DNA from: Neoarius graeffei
Lineage: Eukaryota; Chordata; Actinopteri; Siluriformes; Ariidae
Assembly: GCF_027579695.1 (NCBI RefSeq)
Contig: NC_083583.1
Location: forward strand, 4,074,042 to 4,138,041
Length of the DNA stretch: 64,000 nt
Direction: 5' to 3'
Under the pieces are notes generated by a model that saw only the letters and a list, made by a program, of their open reading frames with translations, was not told the origin of the DNA and did no database searches. Shown here piece by piece: positions 22,157-31,240 of the stretch. A program made the position numbers and the translations under genes. Every line of letters starts with the position of its first letter. The stretch's first letter is position 1.

Positions 22157-23030
22157 TATATAAAGAGTCATTCTAGAATCCGGGGTACATTTTGTGTCTC
22201 TGAGATAAACCTTTTATTATTTTCCACAAAAGAAATCTTTATTAAATTAATTTTGAACAGTAATACAAATTATGGCAAACTTTCACCAATCGCGATGCTT
22301 GATGTACATTTTAGACCCAATTTATCCATAAAACATAAACTAAAAGACTCCCACCCCTCCCCCCACATTACTAACCATCTTCGACTCCTGATTCATCCAT
22401 TCAACTCCAATAAACAGGAAGTGATTCAGTCTAACACTGTTTTTTTGGGCTTATTCTATTAACTGTTGTAAAATCAGTTGCAGTTTTAATAGAAAGTTTA
22501 TTTTCTGTATGATGTGAAATTTCAGTAATAAAAGAATATATTTTTTGATCCATCCCAATGTTCTTGTCAACTCTGTTAACTCTGTTATAAAACTGCATAA
22601 AATCCACTAATATGTTTAATAATACGCATGACACCTGCACTGAGTGATGTCACTTCCTCTGCCCAGAAACTTCAGAAAGGCAGTGAGGTGTGTTCTGTTT
22701 CTTCTCTTGTTAATTTGAGTAAAATGTTGAGGATTTTACACCAACAGTAGATTAATTATTCGTCAACTCTGTTATTGTGATATTGGAGTGAATCTCTCAC
22801 TCATTTAAAAAAAAACCCACAATAATACGATTCAAATCCATAAAATTCTGTTTTTATATATGCCATGTGGCAGCTAATTTGAGGTCAGTTATGACACAAA
22901 ATGGTGGGAAAATGTCAACTCTGTTATCGTCAGTTCTGGATTGCCCAGTTTAAAGACAACAGAGTTGATGATGACTAACAGAGTCAACACTTGGAATGTA
23001 CCCACAATTATAGAATGGGCTGTATACATA
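22157..23030. mobile_element. Unclassified element with inverted ends and TCAACTCTGTTA motifs
   Basis: The left end, from about ATTCTAGAATCCGGGGTACA, is an imperfect inverse of the right end (AATGTACCCACAATTATAGA). TCAACTCTGTTA-type motifs recur in both orientations at about 22568, 22763, 22916, 22968 and 22980. No coding domain. Exact termini and target duplication are uncertain. Confidence 0.45.
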
Positions 23031-24450
23031 TATGTCCCACTCTATTCTACAGTAGTAGTTTTAGCTAGTTAGCATCAGTAGCATTTGAAAGAATCTCTAC
23101 ACATTTAGCTTCAACACTTCTACATATTTAGCTCATTTGCTCAGCTGCTGTCAGATCTGTTTTGATTGGACATGGGTGTGGCATGGCATATCTTGAATAC
23201 TTGGTGGTTGTGTAAACCGATCAAACATTTTAACACGTCGTCACTCTGTCTTACTGTTTCAGAAGGAAATACGTCAACAATACGGAATCAAACTGCAGCT
23301 ATTTATTGTTATGAATGATATTAGTGACTCATCCGGATCGCTGAGGTGAAGTTTCACAGATTAGCATCCACTTTACGAATGCAGAAGTTTGTCTTTAACC
23401 TTGCTGGACTTTTGGAAGGCACTTCAGAGAGTTTTGGCAAAGGAACCAGGAGCCTGGTGGGTCTGCGCATCTCCGGGTGCTGGTACTCCACACTAATCTA
23501 TTTTAAACCATCTGTGAAATTAGCAAGATTCCTTAAATCCTTCACCTCTAAGGATTAAAAATGGCTCTGGGCTGGAGCCATTTCTACATTATCCATGAGC
23601 GTCCAGTGCTATCCAGAGGCTGCGCTCGGGCAGAGTGGTGCAGTGTAGTGTTCGTTTCTCCGCTGAGGACGTAACTCACTCAGAATTTTACCTTCAATTT
23701 GAAAAGATGAGGAAGAAAAAAAAAATAAAACATCGCTTTAGTGGTATTTTGCTCAAAGGCTTTTGTGCAGCCATTGAAATCCAATTGGTCTACCTTGCAT
23801 TACACGGCACAAACGCGAGCTCATTCATCCTGCAAATAACCGCACGCTTCCACAGGATGAATAGCAATGTGACTTAACAGCCTCGCTCGCAAAATAAATG
23901 TATTTCAATTACAAAAGATTTCATTTCAGAACTCAAATCTAGGACGAGAGGCAAGAAAAAAAAACAAACACGGACTGAAATTACCTGCGAGTCCGTAAAC
24001 AAATCGAGGGTGCGATGCTTCAGCGGTGAGAACCAATGCCTCTGCCAAGGGCTGTACAATAAAGTCATGAGTCAAGTCTAATGAGAAAATCAGATAAATA
24101 GCCAGCTGTGCTGCACAAGCCGCCACTCCCTGACTGATTCACTGGACTCGGTGGCAGAGACTCAGGAGGAGACAGCAGCCCTAAAACAGTAAAATATTGT
24201 TCCAGATGACTTCCTGTCCAATGTTTAGTCATCACAGCCATGAAATAACAGCGCTGTCGCCTCTCTGTGAGGCTACACGGAATTAATTATTATTTGCTGC
24301 CCAAACACCTACGTCTTTGTACAAACACTGTGACAGTTCATCCAAACAAGCCACTTAGAGGCTGCGAAATTGCTCCTTCATGAACACATACTTCTGCACA
24401 AACCCCATCACTCTGTCTTACCCCATGCACCTACCCACAATTCCCTTCAC
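23031..24450. promoter_or_regulatory. Low-repeat island, candidate conserved non-coding region
   Basis: Mixed-composition sequence without recognisable transposons or coding domains, notably 23340-24180. AT-rich homeodomain-like and HMG-like sites occur (for example AACAGCCTCGCTCGC, ACAAAAG). Position in the sox6 3' gene desert makes a regulatory role plausible, but this rests on absence of repeats only. Confidence 0.3.
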
Positions 24451-24890
24451 TCCTACAGGAGTTTAAAAAAAATAGAATAGAATTATCGTCAAGATTAAAA
24501 TTAAAATGTCACTAGTCAAGTCTGAACGTTGGGCGCGTACACAGGAAAGCACAGGAAAACACAATGCCAAGGCTGCTCTCCGGGGCCAAAGATTTGTAAT
24601 GCAAGCTCCTTGAATTACAATAAGATTTATTGTGCAGCAGTATATGTCTAATTTTCCATCTACCACCCGGTTCTTCAGCTGCAGCTCGCTGACACAGGCG
24701 TCTATTATACACCACCACACTTCAAATGTGTTTCTTTGACGTGTGCTCTTGGGAAAAGGAGCTTACAGTACATTCTGGTGTGGGACGAAAAAAAATGATG
24801 GATGAAAAACAACAAAAGGCTCACGTCAATGGTTTTACAAAATGTTCTGAAACATGCTCGGTTACTACAGGAGGCCAGTTTTAAACGGAA
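24451..24890. other. Intergenic, nothing recognised
   Basis: Short overlapping open frames on the minus strand (24463-24720) have no recognisable domain. Confidence 0.4.
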
Positions 24891-24894
24891 AACG

Positions 24895-25145
24895 TTCCTT
24901 TATTCATTTATTCATCCATCGAGCTTCAGTAAGAGCTTTATACTGGTCAGGGTGGAGGTGGATTCGTCGTTGCTGGGAATGCTGGGAATACAACCCAGGA
25001 TCAGATGCCGATCCATTAGACAAGCACTCACATATAGAGGAATGGGTGTGTTTTTGGGAGGTCGGAGAAAACCTGGACAGACAGAGGAAGAACATGAGAA
25101 AGTCCAACCAGACAGGAAGCTGAGCTCCGGATCAAACCCTGGTCA
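24895..25145 (-). mobile_element. Old, diverged SINE of the same broad type
   Basis: Contains degraded counterparts of SINE landmarks in inverse order: CTTTATACTGGTCAGGGT, GGAATACAACCCAGGATC, TTTTTGGGAGGTCGGAGAAA, and a head-like AGCTCCGGATCAAACCCTGG. Too diverged for a target duplication to be defined. Confidence 0.5.
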
Positions 25146-25169
25146 TGTGATGTGTCATCACTACATTTA

Positions 25170-25680
25170 CAGTTATTCCACAAAATCGAGTCGTACACGA
25201 GCTGATAGGTGACGAGGCACGTAGCACCGAGTTGTCTATAATTCATGTGCGACGAGATTGAGTGGAATAACTGTTTTATTCTATCTGCATTCACTGGATT
25301 AACGGAGCATTTTTATTTTTAGCAAATTCAATAAATAAAAACTTTATACAAAACATCTCACAAAATCATTTCCGCTTAGAATGTAAACAAACCGGATAAA
25401 TGACAGGAGCAATTTGTGAAAAATGTGATAATAATAATTCCTAAAAAATAAAAATACATTATTACCATCAAATACTTTCATTCCACATTTTGTTGTTTTT
25501 TTGTATTTTTTGTGGTTTTGTTTTCGAGTAGTTTTTATTTCGTTCTCGGTTGGTTCAGCAACACGCGCCACCATTTTGTTTTTCTCTACTCACGATACAC
25601 CGGTATGAGCTGATATCCTAGTAGTAGAGTAGCCAAGCAGAGTGTGCAATCGCTCATATTCAGTGAATGTGGAGAGAATA
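25170..25680 (-). mobile_element. Foldback element family F1, copy 3
   Basis: Starts with a hairpin block (ACAGTTATTCCACAAAATCG and, about 70 bp on, its inverse GATTGAGTGGAATAACTGT). Next come TATTCTATCTGCATTCACTG, the exon on the minus strand (start near 25574) and an end reading ATTCAGTGAATGTGGAGAGA at 25661-25680. Both inverted ends and the hairpin are kept. Confidence 0.75.
25460..25574 (-). pseudogene. F1 first-exon-like coding segment, copy 3
   Basis: Reads MVARVAEPTENEIKTTRKQN and, after a frame slip, KTTKCGMKVFDG. A donor-like GATGGTAATAAT follows, weaker than GTAAG. Confidence 0.45.
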
Positions 25681-25724
25681 AATACCTGATATTTCACACT
25701 AATGACGTCACTCCCAGTGTTTTC

Positions 25725-26108
25725 CGGCTAACTTTTTGTATTTTTGGGGTTTTATTTTCAAGTAGAGTTTTTATTTCATCCTTGGTTGGTTCATCAACAC
25801 GCTCCATCATTTTCATTTTCTTCTTCTTTAGGGTATGGTAGTTGGCAAACCAACTTAAAGGTGCATTACTGCCACCGACTGGGCTGGAGTGTGGAACAGG
25901 CACTATTGGGGGGGAAGGGGGATGAGGAAAATATATTCTTTTAGCTATTTCTGTTTCTTTTAAATACTTGATAAAATTATATGTGTGACATGATGCGTGC
26001 CACCATTTTGTTTTTCTCTACTCATGGTATATGAGCTGATAGCCTAGTAGTAGAGTAGCCAATCAGAGTGCACAATTGTTCATATCCAGTTAATGTGGAT
26101 AGAATAAT
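25725..26108 (-). mobile_element. Foldback element family F1, copy 4 (partial)
   Basis: Adjacent to copy 3 in the same orientation. It keeps the coding 5' part on the minus strand (RVDEPTKDEIKTLLENKTPK near 25740-25810) and the end AGTTAATGTGGATAGAATAA at 26088-26107. Between them is a GC-mixed insertion (25825-25980) that is also present in copy 5 at the same place. Confidence 0.65.
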
Positions 26109-26660
26109 CATTATTATATAAAGACTAAGATTGAATAAATTACTTACATGAGGTGTGTTAAAAAAGTCTTAAATCTTAACCGTAAAACAAGGTCGATGTT
26201 ACTCAAAGGAAAAAAACAAGATGGCTGTCATCCAAGGATGTAAAGATGAAAAAACACAGACGGTCCGAAAGGACTTGGTTTCCTGCAGGCTTCCTCAGTC
26301 TGTTCCTGGCACAGACAGCAGGAGCACGTGTGCATTCAACACCGTCCTCTGAACCTGGATGCTGGCAGCCAGAAGGTCGAGTCAAACTGCTCGGAGACGC
26401 TTGAGCCGACCCGGAGTCTGTCCTCGAGTAAAGCCAAAAAGTTCACCGCCACGTGCGATATTTAGTTCACTTGAACTTCCAGCTGTAATTCCCTGTAATT
26501 CATGTCCAAATGTACGTAAGCTTCACCTCACACCGTTGCTGTGTTCCCTCTGCTGACTTCCTGCAGCTCATCACATCAGATTTAAACACTGACTCGAGTC
26601 ACAAGATAAACAGGAAGACAAAGACATGCATCATGGCATCGTGGCTGTCTGTCCTGTAAC
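26109..26660. other. Intergenic, nothing recognised
   Basis: Mixed sequence with short open frames lacking domains. Confidence 0.4.
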
Positions 26661-26684
26661 TCAGGTGGTGAATGAACTTCTCCT

Positions 26685-27110
26685 GCATACTTGCCAACCC
26701 TCATGATTTCGGCGGGAGGCTCCTGATTTTAGCCTCCGTCTCCCGCCTCCCGATCATATTTGTTAAAAACTGGATAATCTCCCGGCTTGGGGAAATCCCT
26801 ACCGCCAAGTTAAAAACACTCCCGATTATGTCCAATCAGAATCGTATGAGAAACACTGCAGTGACGTCAACTGATTTTTAACCAATCAGCGAACAGAACG
26901 ACAGTCACTTCTGTAATGTAATGTACATGTAGGATTCACCCGGGCTGTCCGACATATTTTACAACCAGTCATTCATCATGGCCACTAAACCCAATACCAA
27001 ACAGTAAAAATATGAATGCAAATCCCAGGTTGCCTGGGAGAATGAATTTCCGTGGATAAAAATGTTCGACCAGCCAGTTACACATTTTGCAAGGTAAGCG
27101 ATTCACTGAC
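26685..27110 (+). mobile_element. 5' part of a hAT-like element with a first-exon-like segment
   Basis: Begins GCATACTTGCCAACCCTCAT, which I recognise as a common fish DNA-transposon terminus, followed by CTCCCG-rich subterminal sequence. An ATG at 26979 reads MATKPNTKQ, a stop, then KYECKSQVAWENEFPWIKMF and a donor-like CAAGGTAAGC at about 27091. The opposite terminus was not found, so the element's extent is unknown. Confidence 0.5.
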
Positions 27111-28640
27111 CGCACAGGTCAAAGTTTAGAAGTCTGTATGTTTACATCCGGGTCTCACGAATTTATTTCAGTTGGAAAATTTTTAACGCTGGGTCGGGTG
27201 GCCTTAACTATCGAATTTGTTTGATGAGTGTATTTGAATAGTGTGGGAGTGTCTTAGTGCTATTTTGAATTTATGTTTGAAAGTTTACAAGTGAATTATC
27301 TGGAAAGTGATAGATTTTGATCGAGTTTTGAGGTTTTAAGTGAAAGATTACTAGTGAGTGTATTTTGGTCGTACTAAAATTTTGCATTCGAGTGAATTTC
27401 TTTGTGGAGTATATTTTGATAGTATGGTAGTATTTAAAGAGCCATTTTTACATTTTGTTTGAAAACTTTCAGTCAAAGTTTGCAAATGAGCAAATTCCTT
27501 TGCTGCATTCCGAGAGGATTTTGATCGGATTTCTAGCGCTTTTTAAAAATTCTGTTGGAAAGTGTTGAGTGAGAGAGATGCATTTTAGTCGTACTAAGAC
27601 AGTGCAGTATTTATTTAATTGAGTTGTTACTATTTTGGTCAAACCTTATTAAAATTTAATTTATATATGATATTATAGCTCTCTGTATTTGTACGTGAGC
27701 TTACAGAAGGAAAACACATTTGATGCAATGCAATAATACTTTCATTCACTGTGAATATTTTAAGAAATGATAAACATTCTTCTAAAGCACCGCTTGTGTT
27801 ATTTCCTGTGGGTCTCTGTATGGATACAATATTCAGGCAGGAGATTTTTCAGCTCAAAATCTGATTTAAGACTTCCCTTTCATTGTTATTACATTAAAAT
27901 TCAAGACGAGTATTATTTCAGATTTTTCACTCTGAGCTCTCTCATGCCTGATACATGAATCCCATAACCTACAGTAACTGATCGAACAATATCAACAATT
28001 CAAAAACTCTTTAATTGTATACATTTCAAATGGTTTGCAATTAATTGGGATCCAGTGTTTTTATCGTTTCAACCACGCATCATACCCTCGTCCAATTGAA
28101 AATGTCATTCACGCACTTTTCTCTCCCATGAGAATTTTGAAAAGTTAGCATGTATGCTCCTGGCTGTCTGAGCAGCTGAGTCACCGGCTTCAAGGACAAC
28201 TCAACGACTGACCTCCCTCTTCACCACACTTTAACTCTTATTTCATGACAAACTGCCTCTAGCCCTTTAGCCTGTTAGCATTCCAAGGCCTTGACACATT
28301 TGACTAGCATGAGGATAACAGTGTTTTCTAAATTTGTCTTTTGACATACTTTGGTTTAGTTTTTAATCCAGCTAGCTATCTTGTGCTTTAGCTAGCACAC
28401 AAATAAAAGCTCTCTCTGAACAGGATTAGCTTTAGCATTGGTCAATGCTCAGATCAGATATGTCACTGCTTTCCTCCAGCCTGCGCTCGGAGATGTACAG
28501 ATCAAATGACGTCGATCATTTGGTTGACGTAGCCTGTTCTATTTAGTCTCCTACCAAGTGTGTATCACCATCAACTCCTCAAATCGAGGAAAGATCTGAA
28601 CAACATACAGTACTTGGTGTACATTGGATAACTTCCTCTC
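27111..28640. other. AT-rich intergenic sequence
   Basis: No gene or clear repeat. 27230-27620 has loosely repeated phrases (GTGAGTGTATTTTGGTCGTA; AGTGAATTTCTTTG) and may be the inside of the preceding element. Confidence 0.4.
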
Positions 28641-28650
28641 CATGCTGCCA

Positions 28651-29186
28651 TAGTCTGGCTAACGCGACAAAGCTCTACGAGCTATTGGTCTGGCCAAGAT
28701 ATTAAGCCCAACCGTTTCCCAGAGCCCGTGGTTGACCCGCCTCCCTGAAGTGCCTCAGTTTGCTACTGGTCAAAGCCAGAAAAGGCTGTGACGAAGCTTA
28801 AACCAATCACATCACTCTTTCCTCTGACGTCTGCGACGCGACGGGGCTAACTGGTAGATTAAACTCTTACCGAAGCCGGTCGGGAGCAAGGCGAAAACGT
28901 CCTTTCTTTCAATAAATACCTCCAGGGCTGCTCTTTGCTCTGTTTTCAATGAGAACTTCCCGTTGAATGCTTTCAATACAGCATCTATGCGTAATAGATG
29001 CGGAAGCGTGAATGAAGCGCTTCCGGCATAGATTCTGTAAACAATCTATGGCTTCCGGTCGCAGTTCTACTACGTCAGTGCCTTGAACACGCCTCTACCC
29101 AGGGCCGTTGGAGATGCTCAAAGTTGATTGGTTCCCGATTTTTCGGGAGCTTGGAAGAGCTGTAGATAGCTTGCCTGGCCAGACTA
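28651..29186 (-). mobile_element. Small DNA element with a RecQ-like helicase motif
   Basis: The ends TAGTCTGGCTAACGC and (inward from right) TAGTCTGGCCAGGCAAGC are inverted. A solo-looking end with the same features lies at 39502-39532 (TAGCCTGGCAAGCCAGACTA). The minus strand carries an open helicase-like segment (28812-29045). No clear target duplication beyond the terminal TA. Confidence 0.6.
28812..29045 (-). pseudogene. RecQ-like superfamily 2 helicase N-terminal fragment
   Basis: An open frame of 77 codons with no ATG reads FSLKTEQRAALEVFIERKDV and then FALLPTGFGKSLIYQL. This is the Q/0-motif context plus Walker A (motif I, with GKS at 28863-28871) of RecQ-type helicases, which bind ATP to unwind DNA. 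Motifs Ia-VI are absent. A donor-like GGTAAGAG overlaps the GKS codons. I know such helicase-like genes in fish as transposon passengers, but cannot name the family. It lies within an inverted-repeat element, so a host gene is unlikely. Confidence 0.6.
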
Positions 29187-29382
29187 AGCTCGCAACAGGC
29201 CCTCGTGTTGCATCACGCTTAGGATGGGCGGGCCCAGGCTAATGCTGCCATGCTCCCTGATTAAAGGAGGTGTTATAATGGCAGCTAAACATGATCACAT
29301 GACCACATCACATGGTGACTCATCATCCAGATTCATAGATAAAACAAGCTCATGCCAAGAGAGTTCAGGGAAACTAATCCTG

Positions 29383-29423
<41 letters not shown>

Positions 29424-29655
29424 CAACAATATGGACTTCCTGTTGTTTGTTTATTTTATTGTACCGGCTCGCTGCAGTATGCTAACTCCAGTTTATTCCA
29501 CAGTCCTCTTGAATTCTCGATTCTGATTGGTCAGAAGGTGTTGATTCATTTTCAGGAGCAGATGTGCCCTTCTGATGTGTTATCGTTTCCATAACAACAG
29601 CTCATTCAGTAAACGGATTTTAAAAAATAAACGTGGACAATCGCAGATCTGTGAG
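29187..29655. other. Intergenic with an AAT microsatellite
   Basis: AAT repeats lie at 29385-29420. No gene recognised. Confidence 0.5.
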
Positions 29656-29659
29656 GAGG

Positions 29660-29900
29660 TGTTAATTTATTATCACACTGATGGAAGGAGTCTCCAGTGT
29701 CAGCACTTTGGAACAGTCAGATGTAAAGCTGGAACTAAGTTTTACGACATCATCAGAGGAGAGAGGAGTTTACTGCTGTGGTGTAAGAGGAATAAAACAC
29801 TTCAGTAAATACTGTTAGAGGAGAATAATCAACTATCATGAATTATTAACTGTAATAATCAAGGTGTTTATCTGAGCATCTAGCATTCTATAAAATATCG
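29660..29900 (+). repeat. Dispersed repeat R2, copy 2
   Basis: Contains GGAAGGAGTCTCCAGTGTCA at about 29684 and GTAAGAGGAATAAAACACTT near 29783. Related sequence is at 3.5-3.8, 14.8 and 45.95 kb. Confidence 0.5.
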
Positions 29901-29910
29901 TATATTTCAT

Positions 29911-30219
29911 ACAAACTTTGTTATAGATTTCTATTTTATGATGTTTACATGATCAAGTCAAAACATTACAAAAACATTTTAGAGCCCAAACGTTTGGGTT
30001 GTTTTCCAGCACAAAATTAAATGTTACAGGGAAAAAAAAAAGTTTGTATCTGAGCAGCATATTCCATAAGAGAGCACTTTTCAGATTAAAAAAGAAAACA
30101 TAATGAAGGCTGCTGGGTTTTGGTGTAAAATGAAGAAGCGATTGTGATGGTCAAAGTGTCCAGAAGAACTGTGGCTGGTTCTGTAAGATGCTCAGGAAAA
30201 CCTACAGATCATTTCCACA
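29911..30219 (+). repeat. Dispersed repeat R3, copy 2
   Basis: Matches 4475-4789 in the same orientation. See copy 1. Confidence 0.75.
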
Positions 30220-30234
30220 CTGAAATATACATTA

Positions 30235-30850
30235 TATAATTAACAGTTATTCCACAAAATCGAGTCGCACATGAGCTGATAGAGTTATAATCCATGTATG
30301 ATGAGATTGAGTGGAATAACTCTTTTATTCTATCCACATTCACTGGATTTTGAGAAACAGAGCATTTTTATTTTTTGCAAATTCGACAAATAAAAACTTT
30401 ATACAAAATATCCGACAAAATCATTTCCACTTAGAATGTAAACAAACCGGCGAAATGACAGGAGCAATTTGTGAAAAATTATAAATAATAATTCTTGAAA
30501 AAAAATATATGTTTTTGCCATCAAATACTTTTATTCTATATTTTGTTGGGGCTTTTTTGTATTTTTTGGGGTTTTGTTTTCGAGTAGAATTTTTATTTCG
30601 TCCTCGGTTGGTTCAGCAACACATGCCGCCATTTTCGTCTCCCTCTTCTTCTTTAGGGTCTTTTGGTGGTTGGCCAACCAATTTAAAGGTGCATTACTGC
30701 CACCAACTGGGCTGGAGATACTGGAGGGGAAAAAATCTTCTTTTACCTATTTCTGTTTCTTTTAAATACTTGATACCACCATTTTGTTTTTCTCTACTCA
30801 CGGTATATGAGTGGATAGCCTAATAGTAGAGTAGCCAATCAGAGCATGCG
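30235..30850 (-). mobile_element. Foldback element family F1, copy 5
   Basis: Begins with the hairpin block (AACAGTTATTCCACAAAATC; inverse GAGTGGAATAACTC), then TATTCTATCCACATTCACTG, then the exon on the minus strand. It ends in TAGCCAATCAGAGC, next to the gypsy LTR, so its outer end is truncated. The same insertion as in copy 4 occurs at about 30645-30775. Confidence 0.7.
30525..30635 (-). pseudogene. F1 first-exon-like coding segment, copy 5
   Basis: On the minus strand, after an ATG near 30635 (ATGGCGGCATG), it reads CVAEPTEDEIKILLENKTPK with later slippage, then IKVFDG. The donor position reads GATGGCAAAAAC, so the splice site is lost. Confidence 0.45.
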
Positions 30851-31240
30851 TGTGAGAGTGCAGGCACTTACTGATGTATGCACAGAGGAAGCAGATCAGC
30901 AGACTGTCAAGGCCAAAACATGTGATTGAAATCGGTGTTGGTAAACTAGCTAAGGTCAGGCAATCGGTGAACAATGTGACATGGAAAAGACAAAGAGCGA
31001 AAATGGAGAGGAAATAGCAAAAGGTCAGGAAATGCTAGAGACAGTCAGAAAAGATACTGAAATGGCAGGATGATACTTCACACTGGAGAGGTGTGAATGA
31101 GTGTCATATAGCAGAAGTGGTGATTAAGGAAATGCGTGACAGCTGTAGTTCAGTAGGCTGGGGACAGAGGGCGCTGTGTGTCATGGGAGTTGTAGTCCTG
31201 AGTGTTTGTAGTCTGCGCCTTCACATCAGGATTACTGACA
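30851..31240 (-). repeat. 3' LTR of a Ty3/gypsy retrotransposon
   Basis: A 390-bp LTR. On the minus strand it starts TGTCAGTAATCCTGATG and ends GCACTCTCACA. A G-run polypurine tract (C run at 31242-31251 on plus) abuts it on the internal side. It contains ACTACAACTCCCA on the minus strand (31184-31196), also present in the other LTR. Confidence 0.9.
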
